Part shown: in pieces, positions 18,166 to 27,009 of the stretch
How the letters are laid out: each line of letters begins with the position of its first letter
Numbering within the stretch: the stretch's first letter is position 1
From: Halomicroarcula saliterrae
GTDB taxonomy: Archaea; Halobacteriota; Halobacteria; Halobacteriales; Haloarculaceae
Direction of reading: 5' to 3'
DNA: 64,000 bases
Assembly: GCF_031624395.1 (NCBI RefSeq)
Contig: NZ_JAMQON010000002.1
Span: forward strand, 310,001 to 374,000
Program-made: the position numbers and the translations under genes
Notes under the pieces: generated by a model
Databases searched by the model: none
Told to the model about the DNA's origin: nothing
The model's input: only the letters and a program-made list of their open reading frames with translations

Positions 18166-19386
18166 ATGGCTTCGCTCCCGGTCGAGATTCTCCTCGGTAT
18201 CTATCTGGGACTGCTGGTGGGCGTCATCCCGGCGCTCGCCTCGTGGGCCCTCGGATTTGCGTTCAAGTACTTCACCGGGGTGACCCTCCCCGGCTTCGGT
18301 GTCGCCGTGCTGGCCATCGCGCTGGCCGGCGTCAGCGGCGGCCTGCTGGCGCTCGCGGACCGCTCTATCACGACGGCACCGAACGCGGAGCGGGTCATCA
18401 CGGCCATCATCCTCGTCGGGATGGTGTCGCTGTACGCCCACAGCAAGGGCGACCAGATGGGCGCGACGTTCCCGAAACGGCTCTCCCTGCAGGGGCTTCG
18501 GGACAAGCGCCTGTCGGCGGACGTGGTAGAACTGGTCGGCGGGCGCGACGAGGTCCGCATCCGCGTGGTCGGCGACGTGGCCGACATGGAGGGGTACCCG
18601 CCGCTGCCCGAGTCGCTCCGGGCCGAGATTCGGGGCGGCGAGTGGACCTTCCCCGTGGACCTCCGCATCGGCGAACTCGAAGCGCGCATGGAGGAGCGCC
18701 TGAAGACCGAGTTCGACCTCGGGGACGTGGCAGTCAGCATCGACGAGCAGGGGCGGGCGACCGTCGTCGCCGCCCCGCCCTTCTCCGGGCTCTCGAAGCG
18801 GGTGGGCGACGGCCGCCACGCCGTCTCCGTCGAGGCGCTGCTCCCGACTGGGCTCGCGCGCAACGACGAGGTGACGGTGCTGACCCCGGACGCCGAAGTG
18901 CGGGCGACCGTGGTCAGCGCCACCACCAAGCGCACCGAGAAACCCGTCGAGACCCCGGAGGAGCCCACAGTGGTCGACGCCGACGCCCCGCCGGCACCGG
19001 TCCGGGCGCCGACGACCGACGGCGGCGAGGGGCGGCTGACCGTCGCTGCCAACCGCGCCGACGTACAGGCGCTGCTCCGGAGCGAGAGCGCGAAGGTCGT
19101 CGTCGAACCGCGGGGCACCCGCCGGGAGTACGAACTCATCTCGCTGTTGCGCCGGGCTGGGAACCGCTTCCGGAAGCTGAGCATCGCCGGCGAGGGCGCG
19201 CTCGACGGGGTCTCGCTCCGCGAGGCCCGCGTCCGGGACACCTACGGCGTGGCGGTGCTCGCCGTCCGCAAACAGGGCGGCTGGCGCCTCGCCCCGCAGG
19301 GCGACACCGAACTCGCCGCTGGCGAAGCGGTGTACGCGGTCGGGACCACGGACGCGCTCGACGCGTTCGCGGAGGCGGTGGCATGA
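18166..19386 (+). CDS. TrkA-C domain membrane protein, first of a coupled pair
   Basis: The 406-residue protein has three N-terminal membrane helices (about residues 5-28, 38-62, 72-90). A long cytoplasmic region follows, ending in a TrkA-C/RCK-C-like ligand-binding domain (about 325-405, with GVSLREARVRDTYGVAVLAVRKQGGW). RCK-C domains bind small ligands and gate potassium or other cation transport. No pore-loop signature is evident, so this may be a regulator rather than a channel. Its TGA overlaps the next ATG by four bases. Confidence 0.8.
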   Translation: MASLPVEILLGIYLGLLVGVIPALASWALGFAFKYFTGVTLPGFGVAVLAIALAGVSGGLLALADRSITTAPNAERVITAIILVGMVSLYAHSKGDQMGATFPKRLSLQGLRDKRLSADVVELVGGRDEVRIRVVGDVADMEGYPPLPESLRAEIRGGEWTFPVDLRIGELEARMEERLKTEFDLGDVAVSIDEQGRATVVAAPPFSGLSKRVGDGRHAVSVEALLPTGLARNDEVTVLTPDAEVRATVVSATTKRTEKPVETPEEPTVVDADAPPAPVRAPTTDGGEGRLTVAANRADVQALLRSESAKVVVEPRGTRREYELISLLRRAGNRFRKLSIAGEGALDGVSLREARVRDTYGVAVLAVRKQGGWRLAPQGDTELAAGEAVYAVGTTDALDAFAEAVA

Positions 19387-20726
19387 CCGTCGCGACGCTG
19401 TCGGCGACACCCCTCCAGGGGCTCGCACTGCAGGGCGGGTCGACCGCGACCACGCCGCTCCAGGTGGCGGCACAGGTCCTGGTAATCGGTATCGGCGCCG
19501 CGACGGCCGCCGGCCTCGTGGCGCTTGGCTACCGCTGGTACGTCCGCGAGCGCGTCCCGACGGGTCTCGGGGTGCTGTTCGGTCTCTCCGTCGTCGCCGT
19601 CAGCCTCATCCCGACCGGCGCACTCGGGCAGGTGATACTCGGCGACGACGCCGTCCTCGGCTCCCAGTACGTCCTGCGGAACCTCGCCGCCTTCGCGCTG
19701 GGCGCGCTCGGCTCCTCGGTGGGCATCCGGGTCGGCGACGCCGTCGGAACGGACCTCTTTGCCGCCACCGGCGGCCGCACTGTCAACGCGGACGTGAGCG
19801 ACATCGTCCAGACCGTGGGCCGGGTGACGTCGGTGCGCCTGCCGTCTGATATCGACGACATCGTCGGCTACGACCCGATGCCCGACAAGACGAAGGAGGG
19901 GCTCGCCGGCAAGCGGTTCCTCTTCCCGCGTCGCCTGACCAAGACCGAGCTCCGCGAGCGGCTCGTCACCCGGCTCAAGACGGACTACGGCGTCGGCCAC
20001 GTCGACGTCGAACTCGACGACGACGGCGACGTGACGTACATCGGCGTGGGCTCGCGGGCGGCCGGTATCGGCCCGACGCTCCCGCCGGCGACCAACGCCG
20101 TGGCCGTCCGCGCCGACCCGGCCAACGCCACGAGCGCCGGCGACCTCGTCCAGGTGTGGGACACCGACCCGTTCGAGCGGGTGGTGACCGGGGAGCTCCG
20201 CGGCGTCGCCGACGACGTGGTGACCGTGGCCATCGACGCCGCGGACACGCCGCGACTCGACCCGAGCGAGGAGTACAAACTGGTCACGCTCCCGGTGCAG
20301 GACCGGCCTGACCGGGAGTTCGCCTCCCTGCTCCGGGCCGCCGACGAGACGATGGGAACAGTGACCGTCCCCGCCGGGAGCGAACTCGTCGGGACCCCCG
20401 TCGGCGAGCTGGGTGTCACCGTCGCGGCCATCACGCGGCCCGACGGCCCGCCGGAACCGATTCCCTCCCGCGACCGACCGCTGGCGGCCGGCGACGTTGT
20501 CTACGCTATCGCCACGCCCGAGGCGCTCCGGCGCGTCGAGGCGGCCGCCGGCCGGCAGCGCGAGGTCACCGACGAGACGACCGACGGGGGCGAGCCCTCG
20601 GACGGCGACCTCGTGGCCGAGGGCGGGTCCGACGCCGACGCGGGGGCGAGCGACGAGGAGACGCCGGCGACCGGCAGCGAGGGCGCTGCCGGGGATTCCG
20701 ACGCTGCCGAGGACACCCGGAGCTGA
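19383..20726 (+). CDS. TrkA-C domain membrane protein, second of the pair
   Basis: The 447-residue protein starts within the preceding stop codon (ATGA), so translation is coupled. It has three hydrophobic helices (about 26-48, 60-80, 95-112), a conserved region like its partner's, a TrkA-C-like domain (about 305-400, GSELVGTPVGELGVTVAAI) and a very acidic disordered tail. The two proteins share layout and motifs such as KxGLxGKR and RLKTxxxxG. They look like an old tandem duplication that may form a heteromeric complex. Confidence 0.8.
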   Translation: MTVATLSATPLQGLALQGGSTATTPLQVAAQVLVIGIGAATAAGLVALGYRWYVRERVPTGLGVLFGLSVVAVSLIPTGALGQVILGDDAVLGSQYVLRNLAAFALGALGSSVGIRVGDAVGTDLFAATGGRTVNADVSDIVQTVGRVTSVRLPSDIDDIVGYDPMPDKTKEGLAGKRFLFPRRLTKTELRERLVTRLKTDYGVGHVDVELDDDGDVTYIGVGSRAAGIGPTLPPATNAVAVRADPANATSAGDLVQVWDTDPFERVVTGELRGVADDVVTVAIDAADTPRLDPSEEYKLVTLPVQDRPDREFASLLRAADETMGTVTVPAGSELVGTPVGELGVTVAAITRPDGPPEPIPSRDRPLAAGDVVYAIATPEALRRVEAAAGRQREVTDETTDGGEPSDGDLVAEGGSDADAGASDEETPATGSEGAAGDSDAAEDTRS

Positions 20727-20785
20727 CGCCGGGACCGTCGGTGCCGTGTCACAACGCTCAATAGTGGCGCTCTCCGGGTTCGGGT

Positions 20786-21061
20786 ATGGAGTGGAAGCTG
20801 TTCGCACACCTCCGGGACATCGCCGGCGACGAGACGGTCGGCGTCGACGTCGAGGCGGGCGCGACGGTCGAACAGGCGCTCGCGGCGCTGGTCGAGGCGC
20901 GTCCGGAGCTACACGACGAGCTGTTCGAGGACGGGGAGCTGGCCGACCACATCCGGCTGCTGGTCGACGGGGAGGACGCCTTCGCCGCGCGCGAGGGGTT
21001 GGAAACGGCAGTGAGGGGCGACACCGAACTCGCGCTCTTCCCGCCGGTCAGCGGCGGCTGA
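20786..21061 (+). CDS. samp1: Ubiquitin-like small archaeal modifier SAMP1 (MoaD fold)
   Basis: The 91-residue beta-grasp protein begins MEWKLFAHLRDIAG and ends ALFPPVSGG with the di-glycine tail. This matches SAMP1 of Haloferax closely from memory. After adenylation by the E1-like UbaA, the C-terminal Gly is joined to lysines of target proteins or used as a sulfur carrier in molybdopterin synthesis. It follows the TrkA-C pair by 59 bases. Confidence 0.93.
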   Translation: MEWKLFAHLRDIAGDETVGVDVEAGATVEQALAALVEARPELHDELFEDGELADHIRLLVDGEDAFAAREGLETAVRGDTELALFPPVSGG

Positions 21062-21257
21062 GAGGGAACATAGAGCGAGTGTGGGCGCGAGCCGCCCCAC
21101 CGGAGGCCGCCCACAGCGCGACCGCGCCGACAGCGAGGACGCCCGAGATAAGCAGCCGTATCGACGGGCCGGAGCCGACGAGCGTTCCCCCAGCCCCGGT
21201 CGGGGCGAACGCGACTGAGTCGGCTGCCACCGCCCGCAGACCGGTCACAGTCACCAT
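21048..21257 (-). CDS. Doubtful small one-helix protein antisense to the SAMP1 tail
   Basis: This 69-codon frame contains one hydrophobic helix (about residues 33-50) and overlaps the last 14 bases of samp1 on the opposite strand. It covers most of the 293-base gap before the CPBP gene. Composition is compatible with a small membrane protein, but there is no conserved motif and no clear promoter. It is listed so the gap is described, not as a firm gene. Confidence 0.25.
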   Translation of the reverse strand: MVTVTGLRAVAADSVAFAPTGAGGTLVGSGPSIRLLISGVLAVGAVALWAASGGAARAHTRSMFPLSRR

Positions 21258-21354
21258 CACGGTGACCGGCAGCCGAGTCGACTGAACGGGCGATTCTCGC
21301 CGCCGGAGAACGGCGTCGCTAGTATATGTTCCACTGCCGAATAGCAGTCAGTGA

Positions 21355-22251
21355 ATGCCACAGAACAGTCACACGCCACGTTCACAGCCGCTCTGGGCGA
21401 CGGTCCCAGAGAGCGACCGCGGGTCTGTGCGCCTCCTCGGCGCGGTAGTCGGAATCGGCGTCCTCCAGCTGCTGTTCTACTTCGGAGCCGTGTTACACCC
21501 GTGGACGAAAGCGACGATCAGCAGACCAGTGTACGCCGCGACGGGCGGGTTCGTCCATCCGGAGCTCGTGATGAATCTCGCCTGGCTCGGGCTCGTCTTG
21601 TTCGTCCTCCGCAGTGAGTCACTAACCGCCCGGGACGTCGGACTGAGGCGAGCGGTCGTCGGTCCGGCGCTCTGGAGCGTGGTGCTCGTCTGGCTCGGGG
21701 CACAGATGCTGCTCGTGACAGCCACCGTCGTGACGACGGGACGAGTCCCGGGGTTCGCGGTCACACCACTGTTTTCCGACGGTGTGGTCGTCTTCGTCGG
21801 ACTGCTCGTCAGAGAGCTCTTTGGGAACTCCCTCTACGAAGAGGTTCTGTACCGGGGCTTGCTCACAGAGCAGGTCCGACTCCACCTCGGTTCGCTGTCC
21901 GGGGTCGGGCCGTCGAGCGCGCTCGCGCTCGCACTCGCGGGCTCTCAGGCACTGTTCGCGTTCGTGCACGTCCCTGCCCGGTTGTATCAGGGCGCGACCG
22001 TCCCGCAGACGGCGCTGAGCGTCGCCGCGCTGTTCGTCGTTGGGCTGCTGTTTGCCGTCGTCTACTACCGGACTGGGAACCTCTTGCTCGCTGTCGGCGT
22101 TCACACGCTCAGCAATTTCCCGGTGTTCGTTTTCGGGGCCACAGCGCAGTGGGCCGTCTGGCTCGCGACGCTCGGACTCTTACTCGTCTGGCCGCGGCTG
22201 TCGCTGAGTCAGACGGCCGCTCGGCCCGCGACCGTACAGCCGGGCGACTAA
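21355..22251 (+). CDS. CPBP-family intramembrane protease (CaaX protease-like)
   Basis: The 298-residue protein has about eight membrane helices and the three abortive-infection/CPBP motifs: EEVLYRG (EExxxR), FAFVHV (FxxxH) and HTLSN (HxxxN/B). These form the metal site of an intramembrane endopeptidase. Such proteins process prenylated or membrane peptides, or protect against self-made bacteriocins. A TATA-like AGTATATGT lies about 30 bases before the ATG. The first 25 residues are polar and cytoplasmic. Confidence 0.88.
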   Translation: MPQNSHTPRSQPLWATVPESDRGSVRLLGAVVGIGVLQLLFYFGAVLHPWTKATISRPVYAATGGFVHPELVMNLAWLGLVLFVLRSESLTARDVGLRRAVVGPALWSVVLVWLGAQMLLVTATVVTTGRVPGFAVTPLFSDGVVVFVGLLVRELFGNSLYEEVLYRGLLTEQVRLHLGSLSGVGPSSALALALAGSQALFAFVHVPARLYQGATVPQTALSVAALFVVGLLFAVVYYRTGNLLLAVGVHTLSNFPVFVFGATAQWAVWLATLGLLLVWPRLSLSQTAARPATVQPGD

Positions 22252-22260
22252 CTGGCTAAG

Positions 22261-23151
22261 CTAGGTCAGGTCCGCCGAGAGGACGAAATCGGGCCAGTCG
22301 GCAAGCTCCGCCCGGACCGCCGCCGCCTCCGCGACGTGGCGCGGGGTCTCGGGAATCAGCACCCGAGTTCCGTCGACGTCCAGCGCGGCCGCGTCGGCCC
22401 GGATCGCGTCGAACAGCGCCGCGGCCGTGTTGCGGTCCTCCCACGCGCCGACGGCGTACTCGGCGAGTCGGTCGCCGTCGGGGCCATCTCGCTCGCCGGT
22501 TCGACAGGCCATCCCACTCGTCCCGCCTCCGTTGACCGCGAAGACGGTCTCGTCGTCGGCCAGCCGGTGGAGTCGCTCGCGGGTCAGCTCGGAGAGGGCC
22601 CACGGCTGGTCGGGGTCCAGTGCCAGCCCGGAGAGGTGCGTCCGAGCCCCGCTCGCGGTCCAGTAACTCCAGGCCGCGGCGGGGTCGTTCTCGACGGGCG
22701 TGTCGGGGTCGGCCCCCGCGTCCGGGGCCGGATGGGCGAACCGGAACGCCGTGTCGGGCTCGAACCCCGCGGCGACCGACTGCCCGAGCCCGGCGTCGTT
22801 CCACGAGAACACCATGTTCCGCCCGACGGTCGCACCCCGGTCGCGGACCCACTCGAAACAGTGCTCGACCATGGCGAGTCCGAGCCCCTCGCCCCGATAG
22901 TCGGGGGCGACGCGCATCCCCTGGAACCACGCCTCGTGGCCGGTGAGGCGGAGCGCCTGACAGAGCCCCGCGGCCGTCCCGTCGACCTCGGCGACGACGG
23001 TGCGCTGGTCCGGCCCGTCGCTCTCGACCCAGTCGGTGAACACGTCGGGGATGTAATCCACGGTGTCCGGGCGGTCGCGCCAGACCTGTTCGGCGAACGC
23101 CACGACGTCGTCGCGGTCCTCGGCGCGGGCCTGCCGGACGGTCGGTGTCAT
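22261..23151 (-). CDS. GNAT-family N-acetyltransferase
   Basis: The 296-residue protein has one clear N-terminal GNAT domain (about 1-150) with the acetyl-CoA-binding signature GMRVAPDYRGEGLGLAMV. A second, more diverged half (about 165-296) probably has the same fold. The substrate is unknown. The start MTPTVRQARAEDRDDVVAFA aligns with the beta1-alpha1 start of GNAT proteins. It converges on the CPBP gene with nine bases between stops. Confidence 0.85.
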   Translation of the reverse strand: MTPTVRQARAEDRDDVVAFAEQVWRDRPDTVDYIPDVFTDWVESDGPDQRTVVAEVDGTAAGLCQALRLTGHEAWFQGMRVAPDYRGEGLGLAMVEHCFEWVRDRGATVGRNMVFSWNDAGLGQSVAAGFEPDTAFRFAHPAPDAGADPDTPVENDPAAAWSYWTASGARTHLSGLALDPDQPWALSELTRERLHRLADDETVFAVNGGGTSGMACRTGERDGPDGDRLAEYAVGAWEDRNTAAALFDAIRADAAALDVDGTRVLIPETPRHVAEAAAVRAELADWPDFVLSADLT

Positions 23152-23174
23152 ACCGTCAGTTGGCGACGAGCGGC

Positions 23175-23180
23175 AAAAAA
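23175..23180 (-). terminator. T6 run between gatD and the GNAT gene
   Basis: On the minus strand six T residues lie in the 143-base gap after the gatD stop and just upstream of the GNAT start. They could end the gatD transcript. They are also close enough to the GNAT ATG to be part of its promoter. Confidence 0.4.
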
Positions 23181-23294
23181 CACAGCGTGCACACCGTGGG
23201 TCGGGGCCGGGCGACGGGCGCTCTCCGTGCGCTCGCGCTCGAATCGGTGTGGAATTCACCCCGCAGCGCCGAACCGGGAGCAGCCTCGGCCGCC

Positions 23295-24542
23295 TCAGAG
23301 CCACGGCGTCGACCGCTGCTGGATCTCGCCCGCTAGCGGCTCGGCCATCGTGTCCGCCGCGTCCTCGCTGTTCGCCAGTGCCCACATCAGTTTGACTTTG
23401 GCCGTCCCGGGGAGCATGTCCTCGCCCTCGATGACGCCGGCGTCGAGCAGGTCCCGCCCGGTGTCGTAGACGCGGTCACAGACACGGCCTTCGAGACACT
23501 GACTGGTCATCACGACCGGGATATCCAGGTCATCGATGACCGAGATCCAGTCGGTGTTGACGTGGCCCAGCCCGGTCCCCTCGATGACGAGCCCGTCGGC
23601 CCCCTCGGCGGCGGCTTCGAGCACGTCGGTGGTCATGCCCGGCGTGAACTTGACGAGCTCGACGTCGGTCGCGAGGTCCTCGTGCAGGGCGAGTTCGCGC
23701 TCGCCCCGTGGCACGTGTTCGCGGCGGAAACTGACGGCGTTGTCCCCGTCGGTGTCGTAGTCGACGACCCCCAGCGGCTTCGCGCCGACGGTCTCGAAGG
23801 CGTCCCGTCGGGAGGTGTGGTTCTTGCGGACGCGGGTGCCCCGGTGGAGCGCACAGCGGTCGTCGGACTCGTTTTCGTGCATACAGACCAGCACCTCCGC
23901 GCAGTCGCTCGTGGCGGCCTCGACGGCCGAGACCGCGTTCATCACGTTGTCCGAGGACGGCCGGTCGGCCGAGCGCTGGCTCCCCGTGAAGACGATGGGG
24001 ACCGGCGTGTCGAGCATGAAGGCCATCGCCGAGGCGGAGAACTGCATCGTGTCGGTGCCGTGCATGACGACGACGCCGTCCGCGCCGGCCTCGATTTCGT
24101 CGTGGATGGCTCGGGCGAGGTCCTGCCACACCGCCGGTGTCATGTTCTCCGAGAGGATGTTGGCGACGACGCGGCCGCGGTAGTTGGCCATGCCCGCCAG
24201 GTCCGGCACCGCCCGGAGCACGTCCTCGGCGTCGAACTGGGCCGTGACCGCGCCGGTCCGGTAGTCCACGGTCGAGGCGATGGTCCCGCCGGTGGAGATG
24301 AGCGACACCGTCGGGAGGTCGTCGTCGAACTCGATTTCCGAACTGGACGCCTCGTCCTGTGCGCTCTCGACGTCGTAGACGTCCGATTCGAGCACGTCGA
24401 CGCTCGCCGCGTCGCGGTCGATACCGACGTTGTAACCGCCGTCGAGTTTCACCACGAGGTGGTCGGGCGTACTGGAGGGGAGCAAGACGCCCTCGTAGCG
24501 CTGGTCCGCGCGGTCGACGCGAACCCGGTCGCCTGCGTTCAT
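23295..24542 (-). CDS. gatD: Glu-tRNA(Gln) amidotransferase subunit D
   Basis: The 415-residue asparaginase-like subunit supplies ammonia to GatE, which converts Glu-tRNA(Gln) to Gln-tRNA(Gln). The N-terminal 70 residues are the small beta-barrel (GDRVRVDRADQRYEGVLLP) specific to GatD. Then come the asparaginase motifs STGGTIAS (nucleophile Thr near residue 87) and VMHGTDTMQ, and a conserved QCLEGRV segment. The partner gatE is not in this window, as is common in haloarchaea. Confidence 0.95.
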   Translation of the reverse strand: MNAGDRVRVDRADQRYEGVLLPSSTPDHLVVKLDGGYNVGIDRDAASVDVLESDVYDVESAQDEASSSEIEFDDDLPTVSLISTGGTIASTVDYRTGAVTAQFDAEDVLRAVPDLAGMANYRGRVVANILSENMTPAVWQDLARAIHDEIEAGADGVVVMHGTDTMQFSASAMAFMLDTPVPIVFTGSQRSADRPSSDNVMNAVSAVEAATSDCAEVLVCMHENESDDRCALHRGTRVRKNHTSRRDAFETVGAKPLGVVDYDTDGDNAVSFRREHVPRGERELALHEDLATDVELVKFTPGMTTDVLEAAAEGADGLVIEGTGLGHVNTDWISVIDDLDIPVVMTSQCLEGRVCDRVYDTGRDLLDAGVIEGEDMLPGTAKVKLMWALANSEDAADTMAEPLAGEIQQRSTPWL

Positions 24543-24649
24543 AGGGGGACGTTCCGGCCGGCGTGACTTGAACCCATTTGTTCGTCGGCCGACCGCCGTC
24601 GGCTGACGCCCCCCACAAAGGCCATACGTCCGGCGGTCGGAGTGCGAGT

Positions 24650-25132
24650 ATGTCCGACCGAACGGTGGAGCGAACCCGCGACGCGGACGCCGAGGGGTCG
24701 ACGGACACCGACACGGCGGCGTCGACAGCCGCCAGCGCGGACCTGCTGAGCGATTCGGGGAGCGAAACGGCCGAGGAATCGACGGGTAGTTACTTCTCGG
24801 TTCGGGCGCTGCTCGTCGCGTTCGGCGCCATCGGCATCGGAATGACGCTCGGTAGCCTCATCCCGATAGTTCCGTTCACCGCGTTCGCCGGTATCCCCGT
24901 GGGCTCGTTTCTCCACGGGTTGCTCGACAGCGAACGCCGCTACGCCGAGACGGCGGTCGCCGGCGGCCTGCTGTCGGGACTCGCCGTCGTGACCTCGCTG
25001 CTGCCGATGCTGCTCGCCGGGCTGGACGGGACGCGCCTGTTCGTCATCGCCGCGGCCGCCGGGATGGTCCTGGCCGTCCTGGGCCACTACTTCGGCCGGG
25101 ACCTCAGAGACGGGCTGACCCGAGACCTCTAG
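24650..25132 (+). CDS. Membrane protein with acidic N-terminus, DUF456-like
   Basis: The 160-residue protein has a 48-residue acidic, Thr/Ser-rich cytoplasmic N-terminus and then three to four hydrophobic helices with Gly-rich turns (AIGIGMTLGSLIPIVPF, VGSFLHGLL, MVLAVLGHYFGRDL). Glycine-spaced helices recall the DUF456 fold, but this is weak. Its stop overlaps by four bases the stop of the convergent regulator gene. Confidence 0.7.
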   Translation: MSDRTVERTRDADAEGSTDTDTAASTAASADLLSDSGSETAEESTGSYFSVRALLVAFGAIGIGMTLGSLIPIVPFTAFAGIPVGSFLHGLLDSERRYAETAVAGGLLSGLAVVTSLLPMLLAGLDGTRLFVIAAAAGMVLAVLGHYFGRDLRDGLTRDL

Positions 25133-25776
25133 CGGAGTTCCCAGCCGTCCTCGGTCCGCTCGACGACGTCTTCCTCGGCGAGTCGTCCCAGCGCGTCGTC
25201 GACGAGCTCCGGCGGGGCCTCGACCTCGCGGGCGAGCGAACGCACCGACGACGGCCCGTGAGTGAGCGCGCTCACCAGTTCGGCGTACAGCCGTCCCTCG
25301 CCGTTCTCGACAGCGCCGTCGAACCGGTCGCGAACGTCCGTCACCCGGCCCTGGACCCACCGCTGGGCCATCGACAGCTCGTTTTCCAGCTGTTCGAGCC
25401 GGGCGAGCTGGGCGGCGAGGTCGCGGAGGTCGCCGCCGTCCTCGTCGTCGACCTCGATGGACAGGTGTCGGCACGAGGACATGTCGAGGCCGGTACTCGC
25501 CGGGTAGGCGCTCTTGGTTCCGAACTCGTAGGGCGAGACCCGGACCTCCAGCCGGAGGTTCCGCGAGATGGAGAAGTACTTCCGGCGCTGGTCGTCCGTT
25601 CGCGAGTCGACGAGCCCGGCCTCCTCCAGTTTCTTCAGATGGTCGATAACGGCTTTCGGGCTGACGCCGAGATACTCGCTGATCTCTGTGACGTAGCAGG
25701 GTTTGTGTGCGAGCAGGCGTAGAATCCGCCGGCGGTTAGCGTTTCCAAGCAGGTCGAGTAACTCGGCGGAGTCCAT
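25129..25776 (-). CDS. ArsR-type winged-helix transcription regulator
   Basis: The 215-residue protein has an N-terminal winged helix (about 1-70: LLGNANRRRILRLLAHKPCYVTEISEYLGVSPKAVIDHLKKL). A middle domain of unknown ligand specificity follows, then a coiled segment (about 115-145) and a second C-terminal helical/winged segment. This haloarchaeal architecture is usually called ArsR-like. No metal-site cysteines are arranged as in true ArsR, so the signal is unknown. Confidence 0.85.
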   Translation of the reverse strand: MDSAELLDLLGNANRRRILRLLAHKPCYVTEISEYLGVSPKAVIDHLKKLEEAGLVDSRTDDQRRKYFSISRNLRLEVRVSPYEFGTKSAYPASTGLDMSSCRHLSIEVDDEDGGDLRDLAAQLARLEQLENELSMAQRWVQGRVTDVRDRFDGAVENGEGRLYAELVSALTHGPSSVRSLAREVEAPPELVDDALGRLAEEDVVERTEDGWELR

Positions 25777-25800
25777 TCACCTGACGTAACGGGTCATAGT

Positions 25801-25806
25801 AAAAAA
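25801..25806 (-). terminator. T6 terminator after the repeat-rich secreted protein
   Basis: On the minus strand six T residues lie about 20 bases after the stop codon at 25827 and before the next minus-strand gene, a good position for transcription to end. Confidence 0.5.
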
Positions 25807-25826
25807 GGGTGACTCTCGAATGGCCG

Positions 25827-26915
25827 TCAGTTTCCGCTCCGGCCCGGGGCCTCGTCGGCCCGGTCCCCGCCGGCACCGTCGCTGCCCGAGCCACTGCCTT
25901 TCGTGTCGTCGCTGCTCGACCCACTGCCCTTGGTGTCGTCGCCGCCCGACCCACTGCCCTTGGTGTCGTCGCCGCCCGACTCACTGCCCTTGGTGTCGGG
26001 GCCGTTCGACCGGTCGGCAGCGCCGCCCTCGCTCCCGTCGGTCGCACCGCCAGCGCTGTCCGGTTGACCGGCAGCGGACGTCTCGTTCGTGGCGGTATCG
26101 CCGCCGCCCGACGACCCGGGTGCTTCGCTGCGGTCCGTGGACTGGCCGGGCCCGTCCGTCCGGTTCGCCGCCTCGCCGCGCTCCTCGCTCCGGTTCGCCG
26201 TCTCGCCGCGCTCCTCGCTCCGGTTCGCCGTCTCGCCGCGCTCCTCGCTCCGGTTCGCCGGTGGGCCGCGAGCGTCGTCGGGCGGGCCACGCTCACCGGC
26301 CTCGTCAGGTGGACCGCGAGCGTCGTCGGGCGGACCACGTTCACCGGCCTCGTCTGGTGGCCCCCGGTCAGCCGGCGGACCGCCGCCCAGCCCACGGGCG
26401 ATGGCCGCGACTTCCGGTCCGTCGAGTTCGCTCGCGTTCTCGCGGAGCCGCTCCAGCCGGCTGTCGTTCACACCGGCCCGGGCGGCCGCCTCGTCGGTGT
26501 CGTTCACCGCCGCTCGCAGGCCGTCGATACGGGCGCTGAGCCGGCTCTGTCTGGCGATGTAGGCCGGCTGTGGGAGCGAGCCGTTCTCGTACTCCGCCCG
26601 GAGGCTCTCGTTCTGGCGCTGGAGTCGGTCGAGACGCCGTTCGAGCGTTCCGGCCCGGTCACGGACGAGATTGGTCCGCTCACCGGCGTCCGACTGGTCG
26701 AACCCCGCCCGCCACATCCCGTTCTCGACGGAGTCGTTGGCCGCGGCCGAACTGGACTGGGTGAACGCAGTCAGCTGCGCTCCCATGCCGGCGGTTCCCC
26801 CGCTCCCGTTGGTCGTGTTCCGAGTCGCCGTCGCGGTCTCCTGGGCCATGATAGTCGGCGAGACCAGCAGCGCGACGGCGACACACACCACGAACACTGC
26901 GTGCCGGTTGGTCAT
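25827..26915 (-). CDS. Secreted protein with coiled coil and three tandem-repeat blocks
   Basis: The 362-residue product has a signal peptide (cleaved near TIMAQ), a helical region (about 75-165) with heptad-like Leu/Arg spacing, and a disordered acidic C-terminal half built of repeats. These are a 16-residue Gly-Pro-Pro-Asp unit twice (185-216), NRSEERGETA three times (221-250) and a DTKGSGSGGD-like unit four times (307-346). Asn-X-Ser/Thr sites are frequent, so the tail may be glycosylated. No anchor is seen. The function is unknown; a cell-surface or matrix role is possible. Confidence 0.72.
   Translation of the reverse strand: MTNRHAVFVVCVAVALLVSPTIMAQETATATRNTTNGSGGTAGMGAQLTAFTQSSSAAANDSVENGMWRAGFDQSDAGERTNLVRDRAGTLERRLDRLQRQNESLRAEYENGSLPQPAYIARQSRLSARIDGLRAAVNDTDEAAARAGVNDSRLERLRENASELDGPEVAAIARGLGGGPPADRGPPDEAGERGPPDDARGPPDEAGERGPPDDARGPPANRSEERGETANRSEERGETANRSEERGEAANRTDGPGQSTDRSEAPGSSGGGDTATNETSAAGQPDSAGGATDGSEGGAADRSNGPDTKGSESGGDDTKGSGSGGDDTKGSGSSSDDTKGSGSGSDGAGGDRADEAPGRSGN
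25878..25997 (-). repeat. Four in-frame copies of a 30-base coding repeat
   Basis: Residues 307-346 of the secreted protein repeat the motif DTKGSGSGGD four times with small changes. The DNA copies are nearly identical, suggesting recent slippage. Confidence 0.8.
26166..26255 (-). repeat. Three in-frame copies of a 30-base coding repeat
   Basis: Codons 221-250 give NRSEERGETA three times. The DNA copies differ at only one or two positions, so the array is recent or being homogenised. Confidence 0.85.
26268..26363 (-). repeat. Two in-frame copies of a 48-base coding repeat
   Basis: Codons 185-216 give the 16-residue unit GPPDEAGERGPPDDAR twice. The unit is itself a doubled eight-residue motif. 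All copy lengths keep the frame. Confidence 0.85.
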
Positions 26916-27009
26916 CTATCTGTGCTTGGACCACCGACTAATAAAAACTGGACCGTTCGTTCGCGCCGTTCATCTCCGGACGAGACCCCCCGAGCTAGTC
27001 CAAGAGCGT

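Noticed and set aside
24539-25474. A 311-codon minus-strand frame opposite the 24650-25132 gene
   Set aside because: Strongly Arg-rich composition and overlap with the regulator gene in another frame mark it as a shadow.
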